A stretch of 64,000 nucleotides of DNA, taken from assembly GCA_002238725.1 (NCBI GenBank), contig MPMX01000010.1, positions 1 to 64,000 on the forward strand. Reading direction: 5' to 3'. The translations under genes and the position numbers were made by a program. Source of the DNA: Rhodospirillaceae bacterium bin65 (GTDB taxonomy: Bacteria > Pseudomonadota > Alphaproteobacteria > Bin65). Position 1 is the stretch's first letter. Every line of letters begins with the position of its first letter. This document shows positions 1 to 8,693 of the stretch, one piece after another. Under the pieces are notes generated by a model. The model was given only the letters and a program-made list of their open reading frames with translations, had not been told where the DNA came from and did not search any database.

Positions 1-99
1 TTCCGTAATGCTCGCGATTTTGGCGACAACGGGCCGCCTCAGCTTGAGAACGACAGCGCGCACATCGACGTTGTGGAAGGTCAGTGTCTCGGGCGTCAT
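1..99 (-). CDS. Mandelate racemase/muconate lactonizing enzyme family protein, N-terminal part only (runs off the window)
   Basis: Thirty-three codons are visible on the minus strand, starting MTPETLTFHNVDVRAVVLKL and continuing with RRPVVAKIASITE to the window edge. The pattern of a short beta strand, then A-V-x-x-x-L-x-R-P-V, is typical of the capping-domain start of enolase-superfamily enzymes (MR/MLE), which abstract a proton alpha to a carboxylate using Mg2+. The start is supported by an in-frame TAG immediately upstream and a GGAG ribosome-binding site 9 bases before the ATG. None of the catalytic barrel is inside the window, so the substrate cannot be inferred and the family call rests on the N-terminus alone. 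Confidence 0.5.
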   Translation of the reverse strand, partial: MTPETLTFHNVDVRAVVLKLRRPVVAKIASITE

Positions 100-205
100 C
101 TATTGGGACTCCATTCGGCGTTGCAGGGGGCACTCGGCGCGTGAACGCTCAATCGGTTTGCGGCATCGCCGGCCAACTTCTCAGCCAGACCAGAATACCC
201 CAGAT

Positions 206-412
206 TCACGACATGTTAGCCGGCTTGCAGGCAAAATGCCGATCGGCACACCCACTCGACGATTTTCCATCGCGCCGTGCAACCTCAGCAGTCGTGAAGA
301 CGCGCGTCCGCCAGGACGGCGCGCGCAGCCTCTTCGGCGGCCGGGAAACTGACCGCCAGCGAATGGGCCGGGTAATTCGCTCACGAAGATCGTTCGAATA
401 GGGTCGCGTCAT
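206..412 (-). pseudogene. Remnant of an IS630-family transposase (N-terminus)
   Basis: The minus-strand frame opens with MTRPYSNDLRERI, which I recognise as the usual N-terminus of IS630-family transposases. It is preceded by purine-rich GGAGAAGGAGAG. After about 13 codons the family similarity is lost. Pieces of plausible coding sequence then appear in other frames and stops follow within 70 codons, so this is a frameshifted stub. No terminal inverted repeats or TA duplication could be identified. It lies between the cut enolase-family gene and a low-GC stretch. Confidence 0.45.
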
Positions 413-648
413 TCAAGCTGCTCTCCTTCTCCGCTAGACATTTCGATTAGCACCGCCAAACCAAAGGGCTTTTCCAAGAAATATTCTATGACGGACTTCC
501 ACTAACACGTTAGCATTTCTAAAATCCGGAGTTCAAAGGGACACGATGAACGGAAGTCGAGCAAGTCGATAATGTTCACCGATAACAACCGAATATGGCG
601 CATAAATTGCGAACGAGCCAGCGTTAAATTTACTTGCGTACGCTATTC
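413..648. other. Low-GC intergenic stretch with a small hairpin at the end of the TauE/SafE gene
   Basis: No gene is visible. The stretch is clearly richer in A and T than most of the window. At its right end, about 637-654, the sequence TACGCTA TTCT TAGCGTA forms a 7 bp hairpin overlapping the stop codon of the minus-strand exporter gene. There is no T-run, so it is not a classic terminator. Confidence 0.4.
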
Positions 649-1377
649 TTAGCGTATCAACAAATAAAGTCCAACGCAACATAGCAGGCCGAGAACGACG
701 CGCCTGTATGTTGCCTCGCCGGATCGCAGGAAGAGCCGGCCACCGACCCACGCAGCCACCACAAAAACGGGCAAGAGCATCGCTGCCGTCACAAGAGCAT
801 TATATCCGATCAGGCCGGCGAACGCCATCAAGGCAGTCAGCATTATCAACGTAATCGCAAAATACCCGGTAAAGTTAGCGCGATTGGTCGCCGCTGCATC
901 CCGGCTGGAAAGAAGGTAGACCATTACCGGCGGATTCCCCAAGCTCGTCGAAGCCATCAATACGCCGGAAAACGCGCCGACGCCAATTGTAGCCCACAAT
1001 TTCTTTCCACCTCTATAACGCCATCCGGCCAAGAGAATTAAAGAAGAAATGAAAACTACAAGAGCTATAAACCTTGCAACAAGATCGGGATCGATCGAAA
1101 CCAATAACCAGCTTCCGAACGGCATAAAGATTGCCGCCGTAAAGCCCATAGGCAAAACCAGCTTCCAGTTTATTTCGCGATGAACGCCAGGAAGAAGTTG
1201 AGCTGTAACCACAATTTCCATGAGAATGACAATGGCAACCGTCTGAACGGGTCCAAACAGGATTGCAAATACCGGCGCCATGAGCATACCCGATCCGACA
1301 CCGGCAAAGCCCCGCATCAGTCCGGCGACGGCCGCAACCGCCAGGGCCACCAGAAAGTATGGCGTCAGAAATTCCAT
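649..1377 (-). CDS. TauE/SafE family membrane exporter (sulfite/organosulfonate type)
   Basis: A 242-residue, very hydrophobic protein with about eight predicted membrane helices. The first half carries the family pattern GLMRGFAGVGSGMLMAPV, where a small-residue G-x-G-S-G loop follows helix 1. This repeats weakly in the second half (STSLGNPPVMVYLL), as expected for the two-repeat TauE/SafE (COG0730) fold. Members move sulfite, sulfoacetate or other small organic anions across the inner membrane; the substrate here is unknown. The gene stands alone with no sulfur-metabolism neighbours. Its base composition is lower in GC than the genes to its right and it sits beside a transposase scar, suggesting acquisition by transfer. 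Its length is normal for the family. Confidence 0.85.
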   Translation of the reverse strand: MEFLTPYFLVALAVAAVAGLMRGFAGVGSGMLMAPVFAILFGPVQTVAIVILMEIVVTAQLLPGVHREINWKLVLPMGFTAAIFMPFGSWLLVSIDPDLVARFIALVVFISSLILLAGWRYRGGKKLWATIGVGAFSGVLMASTSLGNPPVMVYLLSSRDAAATNRANFTGYFAITLIMLTALMAFAGLIGYNALVTAAMLLPVFVVAAWVGGRLFLRSGEATYRRVVLGLLCCVGLYLLIR

Positions 1378-1755
1378 CTCACGGTCGTCTCAGAACCCGG
1401 ATCCCTATCCAATACTTTGCTCCCGCATCGACAGGGACGATGCTGACGGAAGCTCAAATTGGCAAGATCGCACTTGAAACGCCGACCCTGCAGTCAGGGG
1501 GCCTCTCTCGACCACGACGGATCCGTCTCCCCGGCCATCGATCGATCCGGACGGACATGAGTCGCCAAACCGTTCCCAGGCCTTGTCCGGCACCGGGGCG
1601 TCCTCCGTCGCCGTCCGTCCGATGGTCTCGATGCAACCTGCCCGGGGTCGCGGTCCCTCGGGTCCCCGGCGCTTGCTGGCGTCCGCCCGGCGTCGAACGC
1701 GCGACGGCGATGCCGCAACGCGTGGAATGACCCGCCCGATGCTCTCGTCGGTTCG
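1378..1755. other. Intergenic, no gene recognised
   Basis: About 380 bases between two minus-strand genes. The ORFs here are short, arginine- and proline-rich and have no recognisable motif. I see no RNA gene or clear terminator. Confidence 0.4.
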
Positions 1756-3366
1756 CTAACGCCGGTACACGCGATCCTGGATCAGGTCGCTGGCTTTCTC
1801 CGCCATCATGATGGTCGGGGCGTTGGTGTTCCCGGACGTAATCGACGGCATCGCCGAGGCGTCGACGACGCGCAGTCCCTTCATGCCGTGGACCCGGAAC
1901 TTGTTGTCGACCACCGCCAACGGGTCGTTGCCCATGCGACAACTGCTGGTCGGATGGTAGATGGTCTGGGAAATATTGCGCGCGGCCTGGAGCATTTCTT
2001 CATCGGATTGGGCCTCTGCTCCGGGCAGATGCTCGCGTCGGACGAATTCGGACAATGGCCTGGTCCCGACAAGTCGACGGGTGAACTTGAGGCCATCGAT
2101 TACCGTCTGCCGGTCGACCGATGCCGACAGATAGTTCGGCTGGATAGACGGATGGGCTGCCGGGTCCGGCGACCGGATCGCGACGCGACCGCGGCTCTCC
2201 GGCCGGAGTTGGCAGACCGACATGGTGATTCCGGAAAAAGGATGCATTTTCAGCCCCGGCTTGTCTGCGCTGAGCGGCTGAAAATGGAACTGGATGTCAG
2301 GCGTCGCCAGCTCCGGCCGGGTTCTGCAGAAAATACACACCTGGCTGGCGCCCATCGCCATCGGCCCGCGCCGGCCCACGGCATAGCGCAGGCCGATCGC
2401 GATGCGGCGCACCGGATGATTGATCTCGTCGTTGAGCGTCGGAACGTTGACCTCGTACACGGAGCGAACCTGGAGATGGTCCTGCAGGCTTTCGCCGACG
2501 CCCGGCAGGTCGCGCCGCACCGGAATTTCGAGCGATTGCAGCAGGGCGCCCGGGCCGATGCCGGCAAGCTGGAGAATCTGCGGCGAGCCGATAGCGCCGC
2601 CCGACAGGATGACCTCGCCGCCGCGGCGTACTTTTGCCTCCCGGCGCTCCTGTCCGACGCGGAACGCGATACCGGCGGCCCGTAGCATATCGCCAGGGTC
2701 GAATAGCAGGCGTTCGGCCAGCGCGTGCGTCTGCACCGTCAGGTTTCTGCGCGACCGGACCGGCCTGAGATAGGCCGTCGCCGCCGAGCAGCGTCTGCCG
2801 TTTCGCGCGGTCAACTGAAAATAGCCTGCGCCTTCCTGCTGGGCGCCGTTGAAATCGTCGTTGCGCGGAATGCCGATTTCTTCGGCAGCGGCGATCAGCG
2901 CTTCGCAGACATCACGCCGCGTCCGCATGTCGGTGACGGCGAGCGGCCCGCCCGTGCCGTGAAAAGCGTCGGCGCCGCGCTCCTGGTCCTCGGCGCGCCG
3001 GAAGTAGGGCAATACATCGTCATAGGACCAGCCCTCGTTGCCGAGCTGACGCCAGAAATCGAAATCCTCTTTCTGACCGCGAATGTAAAGCAGGCCGTTG
3101 ATCGAACTCGATCCGCCGAGCACCTTGCCGCGCGGCCAGTCCAGGCTGCGCCCGTTGAGGCCGGGATCCGGATCGGATTTGTAGCACCAGTCGGTCTTCG
3201 GATTGTGCATGGTTCTGAAATAGCCGACCGGGATATGGATCCACAGGTTGCGGTCGTTCCCGCCGGCCTCCAGCAGCAGCACGTTTTTCGACGGATCGGC
3301 GGACAGGCGGTTGGCCAGCACGCAACCGGCCGATCCGGCACCGACGATGATGTAGTCATACTCCAT
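1756..3366 (-). CDS. GMC-family FAD oxidoreductase (choline/alcohol dehydrogenase type)
   Basis: The protein is 536 residues from the chosen start MEYDYIIVGAGSAGC. The FAD-binding GxGxxG lies at residues 9-14. A second GMC signature is visible as WPRGKVLGGSSSINGL, followed by GGAIGSPQILQLAGIGP. The C-terminal motif IYHPTSSCRMG carries the catalytic histidine. Such enzymes oxidise primary alcohols, choline or polyethylene-glycol-like substrates and pass electrons to a quinone or oxygen. The frame stays open upstream to 3462, but the FAD fold begins directly at 3366, so this start was preferred; an ATG at 3399 is the alternative. It is divergent from a TRAP transporter operon, with an intergenic space of about 160 bp, so the two may handle the same compound. 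The substrate is not predictable. Confidence 0.9.
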   Translation of the reverse strand: MEYDYIIVGAGSAGCVLANRLSADPSKNVLLLEAGGNDRNLWIHIPVGYFRTMHNPKTDWCYKSDPDPGLNGRSLDWPRGKVLGGSSSINGLLYIRGQKEDFDFWRQLGNEGWSYDDVLPYFRRAEDQERGADAFHGTGGPLAVTDMRTRRDVCEALIAAAEEIGIPRNDDFNGAQQEGAGYFQLTARNGRRCSAATAYLRPVRSRRNLTVQTHALAERLLFDPGDMLRAAGIAFRVGQERREAKVRRGGEVILSGGAIGSPQILQLAGIGPGALLQSLEIPVRRDLPGVGESLQDHLQVRSVYEVNVPTLNDEINHPVRRIAIGLRYAVGRRGPMAMGASQVCIFCRTRPELATPDIQFHFQPLSADKPGLKMHPFSGITMSVCQLRPESRGRVAIRSPDPAAHPSIQPNYLSASVDRQTVIDGLKFTRRLVGTRPLSEFVRREHLPGAEAQSDEEMLQAARNISQTIYHPTSSCRMGNDPLAVVDNKFRVHGMKGLRVVDASAMPSITSGNTNAPTIMMAEKASDLIQDRVYRR

Positions 3367-3528
3367 GGCTGGCTCGAACCCGGGTTTTCGAAACGGCATG
3401 CGCCGCCATTCAACACTTGCCGCACCCAAAAAAAGAGTCAATAATGAGATTGTCAGTCTCAAACTTTGCCATTTTGGTCAAAGAATGGGTGTGGCGGCTC
3501 CAACCCGATGCATCAGGGGAAAACATCC

Positions 3529-4764
3529 ATGCAATCGATCCCGGAAAAACTGAAAGGCGTTTCGCGGCGCGACATGTTGCGGGTCTCGGGCCAGTTCGGC
3601 CTGACATCGACACTGATCGCCGCGTCCGGCCTCGCCGGCGCGATAACGGCGCCGCAACTCGCCGAAGCGGCCAATTCGACCTACAAGAAACGCTTCGCCA
3701 AGAAGTCCCGGTTCAAGCTGAAATTCGGCGCCGCGGGCTTCAACGAACGCAACCTGCTGATCGAACGGGCCGGTTGCCTCCAGTTCGTGAACGATCTGGA
3801 AGAGCGTACCGACGGCGAAATCCAGATCGAGTTCATCGGCTCGAACCAGATTTGCGGTCAGCTGAACTGCGTGACCAAGACCCAGCAGGGCATCGTCGAC
3901 ATCTTCGCTGCGTCAACCCAGAACTCGGCCGGCGGCGCGCCCTATCTGAATGTGCTGGACTACGCCTACATGTTCCCGTCGCGCGCCGCGCAGTACCACT
4001 TCCTGTATTCGCCCAAGAGCATGAAAGTTTTGCGCGAGCCGATGCGCAAGCGGCACGGCCTGGAATTCCTCTTCTCCCATGCCGAACTGCGCGGAATCCA
4101 GCTCGGCCTGAAATGGAAAGACAAGCCACTGGTCAAGAGCGTGAAGGATCTGGCCGGCACCAAGAACCGGGTGACGGGAACGCAGCTTGGGCGCATCGCG
4201 ATGAAGCTGATGAACCTGAACCCGACTCCGATCGCCTGGTCGGAAACGCTCGACGGCCTGAAACAGGGCCTGATCGACGGCGCGGAAACCTGGGCGGCGG
4301 CAGTGGCCTACGCCAACATGTCGCCGGTGGTTGCGCAATCCGTCAACCTCGAGTTCTTCTGCGGCACCGAGCACACGGCGATGAACAGCAAGACGTTCGA
4401 CAAGCTGGGCGGCGAGCTGCAGGATGCGGTGATGGAATCGGCCTATCTGACCCAGGTCCATGTCCAGGCGGCCAACGAGGCCTCCCTGGTCAACACGGTG
4501 GGTTTTTCGGATCCGCAACTACCGAACACGCTGTTCGCCAAGAACGGCGTCCGCGTCGCCTGGATGCGCGGTGCGGCGCGGAAGGAAGCCGAGGAAATGT
4601 GTTCGCCGGAGTTCCAGCCCAAGCCCTGGGAACAGTGGCGCGAACGGCTGAACAAATGGTCCGGCGGACTCGACACCTACAAGTATATCTACGACGTGGC
4701 GCGCGAAATTCCGGCCGACACGCTGGCCGAGAATGTCGAGCCGCGCCGCTGGTGGAAGGGCTAG
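3529..4764 (+). CDS. dctP: TRAP transporter substrate-binding protein (DctP family)
   Basis: A 411-residue periplasmic binding protein. The N-terminus has a twin-arginine motif (SRRDMLRVSG, residues 12-21) followed by a hydrophobic stretch and an A-rich cleavage region, so Tat export is likely. The body shows the DctP layout: EFIGSNQICGQLNCVTKTQQ for the first lobe, then the TQLGRIAMKLMNLNPTPIAW and GLIDGAETW stretches that form the ligand cleft. DctP proteins bind carboxylates or sulfonates and deliver them to a Na+-driven DctQM permease. The start at 3529 has AGGGGA about 10 bases upstream and places the Tat motif near the N-terminus; the open frame extends back to 3466. It is followed by dctQ and dctM on the same strand. 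Confidence 0.9.
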   Translation: MQSIPEKLKGVSRRDMLRVSGQFGLTSTLIAASGLAGAITAPQLAEAANSTYKKRFAKKSRFKLKFGAAGFNERNLLIERAGCLQFVNDLEERTDGEIQIEFIGSNQICGQLNCVTKTQQGIVDIFAASTQNSAGGAPYLNVLDYAYMFPSRAAQYHFLYSPKSMKVLREPMRKRHGLEFLFSHAELRGIQLGLKWKDKPLVKSVKDLAGTKNRVTGTQLGRIAMKLMNLNPTPIAWSETLDGLKQGLIDGAETWAAAVAYANMSPVVAQSVNLEFFCGTEHTAMNSKTFDKLGGELQDAVMESAYLTQVHVQAANEASLVNTVGFSDPQLPNTLFAKNGVRVAWMRGAARKEAEEMCSPEFQPKPWEQWRERLNKWSGGLDTYKYIYDVAREIPADTLAENVEPRRWWKG

Positions 4765-4989
4765 CCGACAATCCGTTCGGCGAACGCTGCCGATTTTCGA
4801 AGGGGGCGGGCTTCGGTTTCGGAGCCCGCTCCCGTTTACGGCCGGCAGCCGCGCAGCTGCCCGCGCAGTGGACATCCCGAGGGGCAGTCGGCATGATCGA
4901 TGCCCGGCAATGACAGACCGGATGCATTGCAGAGCCGGCGGGCAAAGGTATGGCGCCGGAGACAGGGCGAAGCAGCATGGGGAGAGGCG

Positions 4990-5508
4990 ATGCAGCTCTT
5001 GCGATGGATCGACGCCAAGATCGAGCGAATCATTATCCTGGTCGCCTATGTCTTCATGGCCGGAATCATCTTCGTCGAGGTTATCCGCAGATTCCTGCTG
5101 AACGAGCAGGTTGCCTGGTCCTCGACCATCCCGATCTATCTCTTCCTCTGGGTCGTCTGGATCGCCTGCGCGCATAATGTGCGAATTCGGGCACATCTCA
5201 GTTTCGATGAACTCCGCACCAAGTTATCCCAGGGCGTGCAGCTGCTCTGCCTGATGTTGGATGCGGTCCTCTGGATCGTTTTTTCGGTCATCGTCATCTA
5301 CTACACGACCAACCAGGTCCTGCTGTCCCGGGACAACTTCGCCATCGTCCAGGGGACGGACGATGTCATGCAGTGGTGGTTCTATATCGCGACGCCGTTC
5401 GCTTTCACGCTGTTGGTCGTGCGCGTTCTGCAGAATGTCGTCAAAGACATTTCCGATTACCGGAACGGTCGGCCGCTCAAGGTCCAGACCGGCATGCTCG
5501 GCGAATAG
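4990..5508 (+). CDS. dctQ: TRAP transporter small permease (DctQ family)
   Basis: A 172-residue protein with four predicted membrane helices, starting MQLLRWIDAKIERI. The conserved DctQ features FVEVIRRFLLNEQVAWS and LFLWVVWIACAHNVRIRAHL are present. In TRAP systems it partners the large permease in the inner membrane. GGAGAGG sits directly before the ATG at 4990, which fixes this start against a longer open frame beginning at 4900. The gene is 225 bp after dctP and 9 bp before dctM, the usual dctPQM order. The ligand is unknown; the neighbouring GMC oxidoreductase and IclR regulator suggest an organic acid or alcohol-derived acid. Confidence 0.9.
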   Translation: MQLLRWIDAKIERIIILVAYVFMAGIIFVEVIRRFLLNEQVAWSSTIPIYLFLWVVWIACAHNVRIRAHLSFDELRTKLSQGVQLLCLMLDAVLWIVFSVIVIYYTTNQVLLSRDNFAIVQGTDDVMQWWFYIATPFAFTLLVVRVLQNVVKDISDYRNGRPLKVQTGMLGE

Positions 5509-5517
5509 GAGGCGGGC

Positions 5518-6975
5518 ATGCAGACCTTCTGGATCATTCTGGTTTCCGGCGTCGTTACCGTCTTCTTCGCCGTCGGCGTGCCGATTTTCCTGGTGATCGG
5601 CTTCTGGGTCATCGGCGTCAGCCTGGCGATCGACTTCACGCTCGCCAATCTCGGCGTGACGCTGTTCGAAGGGCTGAACTTTTTCGGCCTCCTGGCGCTG
5701 CCGCTGTTCATTCTGACCGGCGACCTGATCAAGGGCGCCGGCATCGCCAAACGCCTCTCGGAAGTCGCCTATTCGATACTCGGCTGGCTGCGCGGCGGCC
5801 TCGGCATGGCGTCGCTCGGCGCGTGCGGCTTGTTCGCGGCGATCTCGGGTTCGAACTCGGCGACCACAGCCACCATCGGCTCGATCATGCATCCGGAAAT
5901 GACCAGGGGCGGCTACGACAGGAATTTCGCCGCCGCCACGATCGCCGCGGGCGGCACGGTCGGCATCATCATCCCGCCTTCAATCATCTTCATCGTCTAT
6001 GGCTTCCTGATGAACCTGTCGATTTCCGACCTGTTCATCGGCGGTCTGCTGCCGGGTGTGCTGATGATCGTCGCGATGCAGTTCGTTTGCTGGCTGATTT
6101 GCCAGCTGAACGGCTGGGGACATCTGATTTCGATCGATCTCCGGCGCATCGTCAAGACGGCCATCGGCGCCTGGATCGGATTCGGCGCCATCGTCCTGGT
6201 GATCTGGGGCATCTATTCCGGAAAGTTCTCGCCGACGGAGGCAGCCGGCGTGACCGCAGGATTCTGCACGCTGGTCGGCCTGATTTTCTATCCGATTTAC
6301 CGCTTCGTACACCGGAATAAGGTCGTTACCCAGGAGCAGATCGAACAGGAAGAGCGCGCGGAACTGGCGCCAGCCGACACCGCCGGACGGGGCAACCTGG
6401 AAGCCGAGCGATATTCCGACAGCACCGGCTATCTGGAGCGGATCGTGATTCCCGGTTTCTCGATCCGCGAACTACCGGATCTGGTCATGCGATCCGGCCA
6501 GATCACCGGCGTTCTCGCCCCGCTGATCGCGATCTCCGTCGTGATGCAGCAGATCCTCACTCTGCTTGGCGCCAAGGAGTTCTTCACCGGTTTCGTCGGC
6601 GGGATGGGCGGCTACTACGCCGTCCTGTTCGTCTGCATGGCAATCGTGCTCCTGGCCGGAACGATACTGGAAAGCCTGCCGAACACCATCATCTTCGCGC
6701 CCATCCTGGCGCCGATCGCCGCCCAGTTCGGCATCGACCCGATCCATTTCGCGGTCGTGTTCCTGATTGGCGACGCGATCGGCTTCATCACGCCGCCCTA
6801 TGGCCTGAATCTCTATGTCGCCAGCGGCATCACGGGCATCCCGTATTTCCGGCTGCTCTATTATACCATGCCCTACTTCATTGCGCTGTCGATCGTCTGG
6901 CTGGTGGTGGCCCTGGTGCCGGATATCTCGACCATCTTGCTCGTGCATGAAGGGGCCGGAACCTTTCAGCAATAG
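5518..6975 (+). CDS. dctM: TRAP transporter large permease (DctM family)
   Basis: A 485-residue inner-membrane protein with about twelve membrane helices. Family hallmarks are GLNFFGLLALPLFILTGDL, the SGSNSATTATIGSIMHPEM loop and IIPPSIIFIVYGFLMNLSIS in the first half, with a matching FITPPYGLNLYVASGITGI in the second half. A hydrophilic insert of about 50 residues (HRNKVVTQEQIEQEERAEL and onward) separates the halves; such cytoplasmic loops vary between members. It forms the Na+-coupled translocation path with DctQ. AGGAGG lies just before the ATG at 5518. It is the last transporter gene of the operon, followed after 23 bp by an IclR regulator on the same strand. Confidence 0.93.
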   Translation: MQTFWIILVSGVVTVFFAVGVPIFLVIGFWVIGVSLAIDFTLANLGVTLFEGLNFFGLLALPLFILTGDLIKGAGIAKRLSEVAYSILGWLRGGLGMASLGACGLFAAISGSNSATTATIGSIMHPEMTRGGYDRNFAAATIAAGGTVGIIIPPSIIFIVYGFLMNLSISDLFIGGLLPGVLMIVAMQFVCWLICQLNGWGHLISIDLRRIVKTAIGAWIGFGAIVLVIWGIYSGKFSPTEAAGVTAGFCTLVGLIFYPIYRFVHRNKVVTQEQIEQEERAELAPADTAGRGNLEAERYSDSTGYLERIVIPGFSIRELPDLVMRSGQITGVLAPLIAISVVMQQILTLLGAKEFFTGFVGGMGGYYAVLFVCMAIVLLAGTILESLPNTIIFAPILAPIAAQFGIDPIHFAVVFLIGDAIGFITPPYGLNLYVASGITGIPYFRLLYYTMPYFIALSIVWLVVALVPDISTILLVHEGAGTFQQ

Positions 6976-6998
6976 CGTAACGACCGGACAGAGGTCAG

Positions 6999-7790
6999 TT
7001 GGATAATCCGTCACCGTCGCAGCAGGATCGTCTTCCGGCCGGTCTGCGCACCCTTGCCGTCATTCAGGCGCTGCTTGATGCCGGCGTTCCGTTGACGCCG
7101 ACGGCGATCAACGACCGGCTCGCTCTGCCGAAGGCAACGATCCATCGGATTTGCCAGCGTCTTGTAGACGCCGGCTGGCTGGTGCGGGACATGGACGGAA
7201 AGCGCCTGCTGCCGGGCCGGCAGTTGCTCGTGTTCACCGGCCGCGTGGCAGTCTTTTCGCGATTTCTCCAGGCGCGGGTCGCCATCCTGCGACGCCTCTC
7301 GGAGTCGATCGGCGAGACCTGCAATATCACCATTCCGGACCGGGAGGGCATGGTCTACCTCGACCGTGTAGAGACGCGCTGGCCGTTGCGGATTCAGCTG
7401 CCGGTCGGTGTAACGGTGCCCTTCCATTGTTCCGCCAGCGGCAAGCTGTACCTGAGCACCCTCCGCAAATCACGGCAGCGCCAGATCGTCCGGTCTATGG
7501 GACTGGACAAGCTGGCCGCCAATACGATCACCGATCCGGAAACGCTGCTGGCGGCTCTGGACGAGATCAGGCGCAACCGGGTCGGCACCGACAATGAGGA
7601 ATTGGTGCACGGCATGGTGGCCGTCGCCGTTCCCATAGAGGACCGAACCGGCCGGCTGGCCGCGACCCTGGCCGTGCACGGCCCGACCCACCGCATGTCG
7701 TTCGAGGATGCACGGCAGCATGTCCCGGCGCTGCGGGAAGCCGCTGACGAACTGCGCACCCTGCTTCTCGAAGGCTGCACCGGAAGTTAG
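6999..7790 (+). CDS. IclR-family transcriptional regulator (TRAP operon)
   Basis: A 263-residue IclR-type regulator with an N-terminal winged helix-turn-helix (LTPTAINDRLALPKATIHRI) and the C-terminal ligand-binding IclR domain (RLSESIGETCNITIPDREG; GMVAVAVPIEDRTGR). The start is a TTG at 6999, preceded by AGAGG; no suitable ATG exists before the HTH. The gene follows dctM by only 23 bp on the same strand, so it probably belongs to the TRAP operon and controls it in response to the transported compound or a product. It differs clearly in sequence from the second IclR protein at 8694-9536, which belongs to the aromatic cluster. Confidence 0.85.
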   Translation: MDNPSPSQQDRLPAGLRTLAVIQALLDAGVPLTPTAINDRLALPKATIHRICQRLVDAGWLVRDMDGKRLLPGRQLLVFTGRVAVFSRFLQARVAILRRLSESIGETCNITIPDREGMVYLDRVETRWPLRIQLPVGVTVPFHCSASGKLYLSTLRKSRQRQIVRSMGLDKLAANTITDPETLLAALDEIRRNRVGTDNEELVHGMVAVAVPIEDRTGRLAATLAVHGPTHRMSFEDARQHVPALREAADELRTLLLEGCTGS

Positions 7791-7944
7791 CGCGGGTTGG
7801 CGCGAGTCCCCCAATGTCGGACGCGCTCTGGAGCCTGCCTGCTTCAGGCAGGACCGTATCCGGCGTTCGGGATGCAGTTCCGGCGCCTTGGCGGTTCGAC
7901 GGAGCGGATGAGGCATCCGGGAAGGCGCCATGTGACATCGACCG

Positions 7945-8160
7945 GGCGGTCATCCGGATCTTGAAATGCGGGCACCGGTTGATGCAGGCGCGCGGCCCTA
8001 CCGGAGTGCCGACAAGGATCAGATCGAAGGCCGTCCTGCCTTCGACGTAGGTGAATGCCCGCCCTTCGCCGGCGCCGATTTTGGCGGCGGCGCACAGCCG
8101 CTCGCCGAGGGACGGGGCGAAGGGGCGGTTATGCCAGGGCCGGTCGAAGCGCACGGTCAT
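7945..8160 (-). pseudogene. Truncated copy of the Rieske [2Fe-2S] protein gene
   Basis: From MTVRFDRPWHNRPFAPS to CPHFKIRMTAR (72 codons) this minus-strand reading closely matches the intact Rieske protein at 9533-9937; the first 16 codons differ at only one position. After KIRMTAR the similarity stops abruptly. The second half of the cluster-binding site (CAWH) and the rest of the domain are missing, replaced by unrelated sequence running into the end of the IclR gene. The first ligand pair (C-P-H) remains, but a [2Fe-2S] cluster cannot form. A short stretch upstream of the start also resembles the intact copy, so the duplication included a little 5' flank. Confidence 0.8.
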
Positions 8161-8318
8161 GCCGGCATCCCGTTACGGACTCTCCAAGCGTCGCGGCCGG
8201 GCTACGCCATCCCCACATTGCCGCCCTGGACGGAGCGGCCTGCCCAGATCGGCACGCGCGGTAAACTTCCCGGCCGGAACCGGGTTATCCGTTGACTCAC
8301 ACCAAACGGTCGGATAAT

Positions 8319-8352
8319 GTTCGATATATGGACTATTGTTCGCTATTCGAAC
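8319..8352 (+). promoter_or_regulatory. Tandem palindromic operator (IclR type) upstream of the GST-like pseudogene
   Basis: Two 15-base palindrome-like sites, GTTCGATATATGGAC (8319-8333) and GTTCGCTATTCGAAC (8338-8352), have centres 19 bp apart. The same pair with the same spacing occurs upstream of the hydroquinone dioxygenase genes (19094-19127). In both places the pair ends about 20-25 bases before the start codon. The second site is a perfect GTTCG-N5-CGAAC palindrome. The likely binder is the IclR regulator encoded at 8694-9536; this is inference. Confidence 0.6.
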
Positions 8353-8372
8353 TTAAAGAGTGAGGAACAGTT

Positions 8373-8616
8373 ATGACGAACGGCAGGATGGACTAGTCGG
8401 AACTGAAGCGATTGGTCGACGCGGCCAATGCCAGATACACCGACCCGAAGCGCAACAGAATCGTCAACGAAACGCCGGGGGAACCGCCGCGCTGCGAGGT
8501 TTACCACTTCTTTTTGTCGATGTGCTCGTACAAGGTCAGGGCTGTGCTCGACGATCCACTGGCCCAACGTGCCCCCGTCGCCGCATGTGATGGAATTCTA
8601 TGGCGAGGCCGCATAA
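8373..8616 (+). pseudogene. Glutathione S-transferase-like gene fragment with an in-frame TAG
   Basis: The plus frame starts MTNGRMD and then meets TAG at 8394-8396. It continues SELKRLVDAANARYTDPKRN and later CEVYHFFLSMCSYKVRAVLD. The stretch VYHFFLSMCSYKVRAVL is the first beta strand and glutathione-site helix typical of GST-like proteins (compare xxYHFxLSxCSxKVRxxL). Similarity ends at VLDD. A different frame then gives PNVPPSPHVMEFYGEAA and a TAA at 8616, possibly the original C-terminus after an internal deletion. A good ribosome-binding site (GAGGAACAGTT-ATG) and a tandem operator remain upstream, so this was once an expressed and regulated gene. A complete GST needs about 200 residues. 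Confidence 0.65.
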
Positions 8617-8693
8617 CCCGCGGTCAGCTCCCTCCGCCGCGCGCCCGGATCGCAGCCGTATCGTTGGGGTGGCGCCGGCTGGCCCGCAGCCGC

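Noticed and set aside
7567-8160. A 197-codon minus-strand protein from the truncated Rieske copy
   Set aside because: Only the first 72 codons match the paralogue. The rest is antisense to the IclR gene and has no motif.
8394-8396. The in-frame TAG in the GST-like fragment as a recoded amino acid
   Set aside because: The ORF loses similarity 55 codons later and lacks most of a GST, so decay explains it. Pyrrolysine is not expected in this kind of organism.
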